From DATDWC01 sp035289805 (GTDB taxonomy: Bacteria; Patescibacteriota; Gracilibacteria; Peribacterales; Peribacteraceae): 23,668 nt of DNA. Positions 12,490-19,687 of this stretch are shown piece after piece. A program made the translations under genes and the position numbers. Under the pieces are notes generated by a model. The model did no database searches and had not been told where the DNA came from. It saw only the letters and a list, made by a program, of their open reading frames with translations. Numbering within the stretch: the stretch's first letter is position 1; every line of letters starts with the position of its first letter. Where the stretch lies: the NCBI GenBank assembly GCA_035289805.1, contig DATDWC010000072.1:1-23668 (forward strand), read 5' to 3'.

Positions 12490-15400
12490 TTATCCCCTTG
12501 CAATCCCAAGTGCATTCTTTCTATACCACTTTGGCATTTTTGGTCCGAACGCCGTTCCTCCATCATCCATTTCTTCCGGCGTAAAGGCTTTCCCCGCAGC
12601 GAGGAATGTGCGAAGCGAATTCCGCAGAGCCAGCGCTTCTTTGGCGAATGCTTCCGGTGAATTGGTCTTATCGAACAGCGGTCCCACTTCGTAGAAGAGA
12701 ATTTCATTGACCGTCTGCTCGTATGGAAAACGATCGTAGTCCGATCTGCCTCCGCGCGGACTGACAAAGAGATCGCCGTCGTACGCCAGAAATTGCGATG
12801 CATACTCCTGCATAAACTCCGCACGAGCGGCTTCTTCTGAGAGTGCGCCCTCTTCCGTAAGCGTGCGCAGTTGGATACGTGTTTGGAAGAGGGAATCGGT
12901 TTTCTCCTGTGTCAGCGCATCCGCAAGTTTTGTATGTGCACCAAGTATTTCAATATCCTGGGGTCGAACGGAAGCGATGCCATGGAGTGGAATGGAACCT
13001 CCAATCGGGTAGAGCGCATCGTGGAGAATGGTGGGATCGCCAAGATCTTCCGATCGGCGCTCGAGGTATTTGAGCTCTGCATACATAGTCGCACGTTCCA
13101 TGCGCGCCGGAGAGGGGGATGCAATGCCGCCGGTCGCTGCAAGGAACTCCGCAACAGCAATCCTAAATTTTGTGCTGTTTTCCTCCTTGATCGCTCTCTG
13201 CATGGCATCGATAGTCTCTGGATCGTAGAGATTTTTTTCCTGCCATGCAGGGAGTTCTGCGATCACCTCCCGCATATACCTCTCATCGAGAGCGGTGAAG
13301 TCAAAGGTTTGTGTTTTGAGGAGATACGCGTCCAGCGCCAACTCATGGCGATATGCCGCACGTTCCCGCGAATCGAGCAGCCAATCTCCCCGGCCATGGA
13401 GCAGCCCCATGAGTTCCTGCGGCGTTCTCTTTCTATACTCCCGCAATTCCGTGCGATTCAAATCCTCTGCGTATGCTTCGAGTACTTCCGCAGAAACATT
13501 GGCAGCGGTAAACACCCAAAAAGTTCTCCCTGCAACTTTTTCCCCAACGCGTTTTGCGAGGGTGAGTGCGCCGATTGCGGCGGCACCGCCTCCTTCCGCC
13601 ACCAATGCCACGCGTTTTCGCTTGAGTCTATCGCTTTCTTCCCTGTTTCCCTGTTTCTCCGCTTCCGCAATCTCTTTGTTCGTCGCGAAAATAAGATATC
13701 CGTCCACAAGGGGGCCGAATGCGAGGAGAGCATACCCCGCGAATTTTCCGCCGGCTTGGAGCAGTTTTGCACGATGGGTGGTCGCATGGGCGGCGGACTG
13801 TTCCAGTTTTGCAAGTTCTTTTGCCGGCAGTGCCGACCGGATGTCCCGATCAGCCAGGGCCGTGCGAAACACGTCAGGATCTCCCACGGCATGAGCGTAG
13901 CGGCGCAGGAGGATCATCGTATTATCGCCGTTCTGTGCGGCCTTCACCGCGGTACGGAGTTCATCCAGAGTGCCCGGAACTTTCAGGACATCGCTTTCGC
14001 CGGCGAGCCCAAGTCGCATGAAGCGCCCTGCAAGTTTTCTCTCTTCGTTACTAATTGTGGCGTCGAAGAATATCCCCACTTTCTGCGAGAGGCGCTTTTG
14101 CACATGAGCCTGATCTACTGCTTCCAAAAAGGCTTCACTCAGCTCCGAACCTGGTTCTGCAAGGTTCTTTGCAATGGTTCTGCGCGCATCGGGGAATTCC
14201 TTGGTGAATGCGTTGAAATCATCCCGGAATTCATCAGCGGCGTCCTCGATGCGCCGAAGGAGCTTTCGGCGTTCTCGCACATCTTCGATTGGCTGTTCGA
14301 GCTTCTTAATCTGCTCCATAATTTCCTGAGCTCGCCCTGTAAATTGCTCGATGCCACGAGTTTTTACTGCGTCCGCTACCTGCTCTACGGTGAATCCACT
14401 TTTCTGGAGTCCAGAGCGGATCGTTGGAAGATCTTCGCCCACATCCTCTGCAAGATCTATGAGCACATGGATATCTGGGTGTTCACGTTTGAGGATGGTG
14501 AAGATATCTCCAAGATCCTGGGTATTAACATTTTCCGCTGATCGTGCGAGGAGTCGGCCGGTTTTTCGGCGCTCTGCGCGACTTAAGATCCAATCCTTCA
14601 TTGCTCCCGGACTCGCGATTTCCCGCAACCTTGGGAACCGAAGCTGCGAAATTTCGTAGCGGGTTTTAAGGGCCAATGCTTCGTTGCGGCAGAGCTTTGC
14701 CCTGCCGAGAGCCTCTGTATCCCGCCCGAATTTTTGGATCAGGATATCATCTGTCATGTCGGCGATTTCGGAGAATTTGCTGAGACTTACAGCGATGTAC
14801 GCCTTTCGCGTAAGCAATCCGGCTCCAACAGCCAAAGATGTTCCGGTCACTGCGCCTGTGACGATGTAGAACTCCGGGAACTTGCGCATGTGTGCATAGA
14901 GCCTGTAGCTCCACCGACTGAATTCACCGAGACCACGTTCGCCCAAGAACTGAGCAAGGTTCTTAATCTCCGTGGTATCCATCGATATTTCCGAGATGCC
15001 CACCTCACGGAATTTTTCCTCCAAATCTTCGATATTTTCGGCACTCCTCGCAAGATCGATGTACGTGCGAAATAATCTCGCCTCGGCATTGATCGCAGTT
15101 TTCCATTCTCCGCCACGTTCATCCATGAGGTGCAAGGTAATAAATGCGGTAGGGATCTGTCCTCCTTTACTCACCTCCAGGAAGTAGTAGAGCTGGAATG
15201 CATCGCGCAGGGTGAGCCGATCCTCCATCACCATTTTCTCGATGACTGCTGCGATTTTTTCGGCTTCGACATCACCCTTCTTTTCCTTCGGGAGGAGGAG
15301 CGCCTGTTCCAATCGTTCGATCGTGCGCTTCTTCGCATCTTGGCCGGCGACTTTTTCCACAATCGCGCGAGCGTACTTCTGCTGTGGGCCCTTAAGATCC

Positions 15401-16506
15401 GCGATGTAAGAATTGAGATACCGCACGGATCCTGTTGCTTTAGGGTTCGTGAGGAAGAACATGGTGAGTTCGCGCACGTCCTTGCGGAATGCGTCGCGCT
15501 CCAGATCTGTTGCATTCTCCTTGAGCTCAGCAAGTGGTGCGAGTGCAGTCTGGAGAGCTTCTTCGGCATAGGTACGTGCCTCACTCAGTGATGTGCGAAT
15601 GTTCTCGCTCACCACAGAGAAGTTCCCCTTGGCGATTTCCATAGCATTCTTGGAGAGGTTCATGGCAAATTCCCCTACGGGAGACATCTGCAACGTTGCG
15701 TTCAATGCTTCTGCAATGGTGAGCTCAGGGAGAGGCTTCCCAAGGACACCGGTCGCGTATTTTTCGATTTCTGTGTGGTGCTTCCCCAGGTACTCCATGA
15801 GGAGCATGGCTGCGTACTCTCCTTCCTTTGACCAGGAGGAAAACCCGAGCACATTCTGCATATTCTGAAGCTGATCCCCTCGCGTGGCTTGCGGTGCATC
15901 AAGATACGAAAGCACATCCTTCATACTCGTGCGATGGATTGCCGCATGGAGAACGACTTCGTTGATGAAGAGGCTTAACTCGTGGGGGGAGGTTGTCTTT
16001 GGAATTCCCGCTTTGTCACGCACATCGTACTGCGTGGGGAGAATGACGTTTGCAAAGAGTCGTGCAGTTTTTTCTTCTTCACCGAGTGGTACGTACTCTG
16101 CAAGATCCTTTGGGATCACGGGCACCTGAGGATCAGAGATACCTCGTATTCTTTGATGGTAGATCGACTGATCTACGTAGTACTTCGGCAAATTTCTCCG
16201 CAATACCTCGATCAGATCCGCTGGTGCATCTTTCTTCTCCTGCAGGTATCTCACGAGCAAATTGAGTGCCTGTGCAATATTCACTCTCCGCGCATCGAGC
16301 TCGATGTAGGTATCGGCGAGGACGTACTTCCCCTCTGGCGGCATCGTGAGAGAAATAATGCTCGAGAGGAACTCTTCCCAGCGCTTTGGGTCCTCTGTCA
16401 CCTTGAGCGCTGCTCGCACTTCTTCTGCTCTTTGGAGGAACGGATACTGTCTGAGAGTATCTCCTTGTTCTGGGGGCTTTGGTGATGGTGTTTCTTTTTG
16501 TGTCAT
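12490..16506 (-). CDS. Giant unknown membrane-associated protein (1338 residues)
   Basis: No family is recognised. The protein is mainly helical and charged. Hydrophobic segments lie near residues 543-565 (IVTGAVTGTSLAVGAGLL), 920-942 (YALLAFGPLVDGYLIF), 966-986 and 995-1010, so it probably crosses or enters the membrane, with long soluble regions at both ends. A charged helical stretch near 730-790 may form a coiled coil. No signal peptide is visible. The last 46 residues, ending FGPKMPKWYRKNALGIARG, occur twice more to the left as detached remnants, separated by Fic and toxin-antitoxin genes. It is the last gene of a three-gene operon, 11 bp after the preceding stop and without a Shine-Dalgarno sequence. 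A role in the cell envelope is a guess. Confidence 0.85.
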   Translation of the reverse strand: MTQKETPSPKPPEQGDTLRQYPFLQRAEEVRAALKVTEDPKRWEEFLSSIISLTMPPEGKYVLADTYIELDARRVNIAQALNLLVRYLQEKKDAPADLIEVLRRNLPKYYVDQSIYHQRIRGISDPQVPVIPKDLAEYVPLGEEEKTARLFANVILPTQYDVRDKAGIPKTTSPHELSLFINEVVLHAAIHRTSMKDVLSYLDAPQATRGDQLQNMQNVLGFSSWSKEGEYAAMLLMEYLGKHHTEIEKYATGVLGKPLPELTIAEALNATLQMSPVGEFAMNLSKNAMEIAKGNFSVVSENIRTSLSEARTYAEEALQTALAPLAELKENATDLERDAFRKDVRELTMFFLTNPKATGSVRYLNSYIADLKGPQQKYARAIVEKVAGQDAKKRTIERLEQALLLPKEKKGDVEAEKIAAVIEKMVMEDRLTLRDAFQLYYFLEVSKGGQIPTAFITLHLMDERGGEWKTAINAEARLFRTYIDLARSAENIEDLEEKFREVGISEISMDTTEIKNLAQFLGERGLGEFSRWSYRLYAHMRKFPEFYIVTGAVTGTSLAVGAGLLTRKAYIAVSLSKFSEIADMTDDILIQKFGRDTEALGRAKLCRNEALALKTRYEISQLRFPRLREIASPGAMKDWILSRAERRKTGRLLARSAENVNTQDLGDIFTILKREHPDIHVLIDLAEDVGEDLPTIRSGLQKSGFTVEQVADAVKTRGIEQFTGRAQEIMEQIKKLEQPIEDVRERRKLLRRIEDAADEFRDDFNAFTKEFPDARRTIAKNLAEPGSELSEAFLEAVDQAHVQKRLSQKVGIFFDATISNEERKLAGRFMRLGLAGESDVLKVPGTLDELRTAVKAAQNGDNTMILLRRYAHAVGDPDVFRTALADRDIRSALPAKELAKLEQSAAHATTHRAKLLQAGGKFAGYALLAFGPLVDGYLIFATNKEIAEAEKQGNREESDRLKRKRVALVAEGGGAAAIGALTLAKRVGEKVAGRTFWVFTAANVSAEVLEAYAEDLNRTELREYRKRTPQELMGLLHGRGDWLLDSRERAAYRHELALDAYLLKTQTFDFTALDERYMREVIAELPAWQEKNLYDPETIDAMQRAIKEENSTKFRIAVAEFLAATGGIASPSPARMERATMYAELKYLERRSEDLGDPTILHDALYPIGGSIPLHGIASVRPQDIEILGAHTKLADALTQEKTDSLFQTRIQLRTLTEEGALSEEAARAEFMQEYASQFLAYDGDLFVSPRGGRSDYDRFPYEQTVNEILFYEVGPLFDKTNSPEAFAKEALALRNSLRTFLAAGKAFTPEEMDDGGTAFGPKMPKWYRKNALGIARG
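12501..12639 (-). repeat. Copy 3 of the 3'-end repeat (intact gene)
   Basis: This is the 3' end of the 1338-residue gene that corresponds to remnants 1 and 2. The first 69 bp (12501-12569) are identical to copy 1 and differ from copy 2 at five positions; beyond that both copies diverge sharply from the intact gene. Starts of successive copies are 770 and 1208 bp apart, and all three lie in the same orientation. Confidence 0.9.
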
Positions 16507-16517
16507 GCGAGGTTTAT

Positions 16518-17165
16518 TTATCCACTCCTACCGAGTGCATCGATGATTTTTCCTGCCTCATCGAGTGAGGGCACGGTCGTTGGAAGGGGAGAGGGGACAG
16601 GAGGGGGAGGAACGGTTGTATTCAGGGCTTCCACAGCGCCCTTTGCAGCCTCTGTTGCGCTCTCCGCTGCACCAGCACCTGCTTTTGCGGCAGCTTCCGT
16701 GGCCTGCGCTATACCGGCTGCACCCATTTTCTTCATGGCGTAATCCCTCACACGATCCACCACCATTCCTCCAACACCCGTGAAGTAGGCAATCGCAAGG
16801 AGTGCGGCGATGCCGATCGCGATCGAAATCTTAGGATGTGCTTTGATTGTTCCTAATACTCTGCGCGGCATACTCTTTACATACTCCCACGAACGGAAGC
16901 GCTTCTTCGCGTTTGTTTCCTGGTGGTGGAGCGTAAGGTCCTCGAGGAGGCTGCGCGCATCGCCGTTGATGCTCGGATCGATTTTTTTAAGGAGCTTGAT
17001 TTCCTCCGCTGCGGTATCTCCTTTCACGTTTAATCTTTCGATTGCTCTCCTATCGAGCTTATCGAGATTCTTCAAGTTGTATCCCTCTTTCACCATTTTC
17101 TTCAGGATCTCGCCGAGTACCCGAGGAGATCTCGTGAATGCTGGTTGTGGCATGGTATCTGCCAT
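16518..17165 (-). CDS. Unknown 215-residue single-span membrane protein
   Basis: No family is recognised. A charged helical N-terminal region (1-110) is followed by one membrane segment near 112-136 (ISIAIGIAALLAIAYFTGVG), an Ala/Glu-rich helical stretch (145-182) and a Pro-rich linker (TTVPPPPVPSPLPTTVP). The ATG at 17165 directly follows the TAA of the preceding gene, and the next gene starts 11 bp after the stop, so all three are one operon. Membrane segment plus Pro-rich tail recalls the 630-residue protein encoded at 5374-7266. Confidence 0.8.
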   Translation of the reverse strand: MADTMPQPAFTRSPRVLGEILKKMVKEGYNLKNLDKLDRRAIERLNVKGDTAAEEIKLLKKIDPSINGDARSLLEDLTLHHQETNAKKRFRSWEYVKSMPRRVLGTIKAHPKISIAIGIAALLAIAYFTGVGGMVVDRVRDYAMKKMGAAGIAQATEAAAKAGAGAAESATEAAKGAVEALNTTVPPPPVPSPLPTTVPSLDEAGKIIDALGRSG

Positions 17166-17573
17166 TTATGAGTGGGTGGCGGAAGCGTTGATGCTGAGGA
17201 GCTCGTGGCGCACGGTGCTGAGAGCAGAGAGCGCTTCGACATCGGCATCATTTTTGAGCTCGTGGATGAGGGTTTGGATGAGTGAGTTCACGCCGCGGGC
17301 ACCCATCACAAAGAAGAGTTCTTTGAGGCTCTCTTGCGGCAGATCATCGAGGGAGAAGGACGAAAGATCTTTTCCCGCCTTCATTGCTTCTGCAATTTTC
17401 TCAACTTCCGGATACGAACTTAAATCTGCCATTTGGTAGCGCATGGCAATCTGGCGGAGAGACTCGTAGCTCTCCTCCGTCTCCTCCTCCACCTTCCATC
17501 CCTCCTGTAGATCCCGGGAGAGGGAGCCAAAAATCTTCTGTTCCCCTTTGGTGAGATAGAGGGCTGAATCCAT
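17166..17573 (-). CDS. Unknown 135-residue acidic protein
   Basis: No family is recognised. The product is acidic, soluble and probably all-helical, without cysteines or a signal peptide. It is the first gene of the operon that continues with the 215- and 1338-residue membrane proteins; its stop codon directly precedes the ATG of the second. A promoter with TTGAGC and TAAAAT hexamers lies immediately upstream of its ATG. A role as a cytoplasmic partner of the membrane proteins is an inference from operon position only. Confidence 0.75.
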   Translation of the reverse strand: MDSALYLTKGEQKIFGSLSRDLQEGWKVEEETEESYESLRQIAMRYQMADLSSYPEVEKIAEAMKAGKDLSSFSLDDLPQESLKELFFVMGARGVNSLIQTLIHELKNDADVEALSALSTVRHELLSINASATHS

Positions 17574-17580
17574 TTATAGT

Positions 17581-17609
17581 ATTTTACCAGATCAGGCGTT
17601 TTTGCTCAA
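17581..17609 (-). promoter_or_regulatory. Promoter of the three-gene operon
   Basis: On the minus strand TTGAGC (17609-17604) and TAAAAT (17586-17581) are 17 bp apart, with TGG before the -10. Seven bases separate the -10 from the ATG at 17573, so the transcript should be leaderless or nearly so. Confidence 0.7.
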
Positions 17610-17659
17610 TACATGGGGGTATATCAATACTTTCTTTCTCGGAAAAGAGTGATCCTGTG

Positions 17660-17672
17660 TATGATGCTCTGG
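17660..17672 (+). promoter_or_regulatory. carA: Leaderless-type -10 box for carA
   Basis: TATGAT (17660-17665) is followed by seven bases and the ATG at 17673. No good -35 is visible. The gap of 100 bp to the divergent operon starting at 17573 holds both promoters. Confidence 0.5.
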
Positions 17673-18830
17673 ATGGCTTTGGCTTCTCTCATTCTAAGTG
17701 ACGGCACAGTCTTTGAAGGGGAATCCTTCGGCGCAGAGGTGGAGACCGATGGTGAAGTCGTTTTTAACACCGGAATGGTGGGGTACCCAGAATCCCTCAC
17801 GGATCCCTCGTACCGTGGTCAGATTCTCGTTTTCACGTATCCCTTGATTGGGAACTACGGAGTGCCTTCGGAAGAATTGAATGAGTGGGGATTTTCGAAA
17901 AACTTTGAAAGTGAAAATATCCATGTACGGGGAGTTATTTGTGCAAAGGTGAGTGAGGATTACTCGCACTTTGCTGCAGAGATGTCGTTCCCTGAGTGGC
18001 TCAAAAAGCACAATATCCCAGGGATCACGGGGGTGGATACCCGGGCACTTACGAAGAAGTTACGCGAGAAGGGAGTGATGCTGGGAAGGATGATGACGGG
18101 TTCGGGTTCGGGAGCGGGTTCGGGAATTGAGGATCCCAATCTTTTGAATCTCGTTGCGGAAGTGAGTTGCAAAGAAGTCATCACGTACGAGCCACTTCTC
18201 GATTCGGCCCCTTCGGGTCCTCACTCGAAGAAAACGGTTGTTGCATTTGACTGTGGCATGAAGCGGAACATCATCCGCTCGTTTCTCAATAGGGGAGTGC
18301 GTGTGGTGCGCGTTCCCTGGGATTTTGATCTCTCGACAGCCTCCTTCCAGTATGATGGTGTGTTTGTGAGTAATGGTCCTGGTGATCCCAAGATGTGTAA
18401 GGAGACGATCGCACAAATGAAGTGGGCGATTGATCGGGAGATCCCGACCTTTGGGATTTGCCTCGGAAACCAGCTTCTGGCCCTCGCGATCGGCGGTGAT
18501 ACGTACAAGTTGAAGTACGGCCATAGGAGTGCCAATCAACCGTGCTTGGAGTTCCGCTGTGAGGGGGGTGCCTGCACGCCGAGCCACAAGTGCATTATCA
18601 CAAGTCAGAACCATGGTTTTGCTGTTAAGGAGGAGCTCCCCGCGGGGTGGAGCGTCTGGTTCCGTAACGCAAACGATGGGACGATCGAAGGAATCAGGCA
18701 TGAATCCAAACCCTTCTTCTCCATCCAGTTCCATCCAGAAGCCTGCCCTGGACCGGAGGATGCGGGGTATCTCTTTGACGATTTTCTTAATGTATTGAAG
18801 GATAGAAGCACGATAGGAGTAAGGAAGTAA
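17673..18830 (+). CDS. carA: Carbamoyl-phosphate synthase small subunit
   Basis: CarA hydrolyses glutamine and passes ammonia to CarB to make carbamoyl phosphate for pyrimidines and arginine. The 385-residue length is typical. The start ATG 17673 gives the expected LILSDGTVFEGESFGA; the longer frame from 17613 adds a non-homologous extension. The N-terminal domain has NTGMVGYPESLTDPSYRGQI. The class I amidotransferase domain carries Cys263 in GICLGNQ and His354/Glu356 in FHPEACPGP, so the triad is complete. A Gly/Ser linker (GSGSGAGSG) between the domains is encoded by a hexamer repeat. The final codons and stop lie inside an octamer array. No carB is in the window. Confidence 0.95.
   Translation: MALASLILSDGTVFEGESFGAEVETDGEVVFNTGMVGYPESLTDPSYRGQILVFTYPLIGNYGVPSEELNEWGFSKNFESENIHVRGVICAKVSEDYSHFAAEMSFPEWLKKHNIPGITGVDTRALTKKLREKGVMLGRMMTGSGSGAGSGIEDPNLLNLVAEVSCKEVITYEPLLDSAPSGPHSKKTVVAFDCGMKRNIIRSFLNRGVRVVRVPWDFDLSTASFQYDGVFVSNGPGDPKMCKETIAQMKWAIDREIPTFGICLGNQLLALAIGGDTYKLKYGHRSANQPCLEFRCEGGACTPSHKCIITSQNHGFAVKEELPAGWSVWFRNANDGTIEGIRHESKPFFSIQFHPEACPGPEDAGYLFDDFLNVLKDRSTIGVRK
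18098..18124 (+). repeat. Hexamer repeat in carA encoding a Gly/Ser linker
   Basis: Near-perfect gggttc units (gggttc, gggttc, gggagc, gggttc, ggg) encode GSGSGAGSG between the two CarA domains. The period of six keeps the frame, so changes in copy number would only alter linker length. Confidence 0.75.
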
Positions 18831-18896
18831 GGCAGTAAGGAAGTATCTGCCAACTACCTTACCTCCTTACCTCCTTACCTCCTTACCTCCTTACCT
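18818..18896. repeat. Octamer array 5, inverted, containing the carA stop
   Basis: Three units of agtaagga/agtaaggc at 18818-18841 are followed after 15 bp by five perfect units of ccttacct at 18857-18896. The two halves are inverted relative to each other and can pair at about seven of eight positions per unit, forming a long imperfect hairpin that could act in RNA. The carA stop codon (18828-18830) lies in the left half. Expressed as GAGGTAAG the right-hand unit differs from GAGGTTTG of array 1 at two positions. Confidence 0.9.
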
Positions 18897-18912
18897 TGTT
18901 ATTTCCAACCTC

Positions 18913-19644
18913 GTGCCCACTCCCTCCTACCTCACCACCTGCACGAAGAACATTCCACTTTCGAAGTCGGGCTCCACATTCGAGGTGCGTTTAAAAATAC
19001 CGGATGGAGAACGATTTCAATTTGAGGCGGGACAATTTACTCTCTTCGATGTGCCATCGATCGGGAATCCTGCGGATATCCAACCCCGTGCATATTCGAT
19101 TGCTTCACCTCCATCAGAAAGCACAGAGCTCACATTTGTCATTATGAACAAAGAAGGTGGCCGCGCGACGCAGTGGGTCAAAGAGGTTCTCAAGGTAGGG
19201 GACACTGTCCGTATGCAGGGTCCATTTGGTGTTTTTACACTTTATAGAGAGAATAATCCAAAAGATTTTGTCTTCGTCGCAACCGGCACTGGCCTCGCGC
19301 CGTTTACCTCGATGATTCCCCATGCTCTCGAGAATGGTGAGAAGCGGCCGATGTATCTCTTCTTCTGCGTTCGGCACGAAGAGGATCTCTTCTGTATGGA
19401 TACACTCCGTATGCTCGAGAAAAAATATCCCAATTTCCATGCGCATGTTTCCATCAGTCAGCCGACAGCATCATGGAACGGGCTCCGGGGGCGTGTGCAG
19501 GAAATCATTCCGTCAGTCATTAAAGATTTCAGCCGCATTCAGGTCTATGCCTGTGGCAGTCCGGATATGGTGAAGGGAATGAAGGATTGGCTCGCGGAAC
19601 GGGGAGTGGAGAAAGCAGATATGCATGCGGAGGGGTATGTATGA
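18913..19644 (+). CDS. Ferredoxin-NADP reductase-like FAD/NAD(P)H oxidoreductase
   Basis: The 243-residue product has the two-domain fold of the ferredoxin-NADP reductase superfamily. The FAD domain shows RAYSIAS at residues 59-65 (flavin-binding RxYS) and QGPFGVF near 102-108; the nucleotide domain shows ATGTGLAPF at 123-131 and ACGSPDMV near 213-220. No iron-sulfur ligand cluster of the PyrK or reductase-fused type is present, so it needs an external electron partner. That partner is not in the window. Start is GTG 18913, 16 bp after octamer array 5; no Shine-Dalgarno sequence precedes it. Closeness to carA hints at co-transcription but the array may separate them. A PyrK-like role is unlikely without the cysteines. 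Confidence 0.88.
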   Translation: MPTPSYLTTCTKNIPLSKSGSTFEVRLKIPDGERFQFEAGQFTLFDVPSIGNPADIQPRAYSIASPPSESTELTFVIMNKEGGRATQWVKEVLKVGDTVRMQGPFGVFTLYRENNPKDFVFVATGTGLAPFTSMIPHALENGEKRPMYLFFCVRHEEDLFCMDTLRMLEKKYPNFHAHVSISQPTASWNGLRGRVQEIIPSVIKDFSRIQVYACGSPDMVKGMKDWLAERGVEKADMHAEGYV

Positions 19645-19666
19645 TGATGCGCGGCTTTTCATGCCG

Positions 19667-19672
19667 TATAAT
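19667..19672 (+). promoter_or_regulatory. Possible -10 box for the pilin-propeller gene
   Basis: A perfect TATAAT lies 15 bp before the ATG at 19688, implying a leader of roughly nine bases. No -35 is recognised at 16-18 bp upstream, so the promoter is plausible but not secure. Confidence 0.4.
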
Positions 19673-19687
19673 CAGCGCATCTTGCGA

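Noticed and set aside
12871..14541. A 556-codon open frame on the + strand, antisense to the 1338-residue gene
   Set aside because: It is rich in Cys, Phe, His and Arg, as typical of antisense shadows of a high-quality coding strand, has no promoter or known motif, and lies wholly inside a credible gene.
17613..17672. A 20-residue N-terminal extension of carA
   Set aside because: CarA proteins begin a few residues before DGTVFEGESFGA; the extension also runs over the -10 box at 17660.
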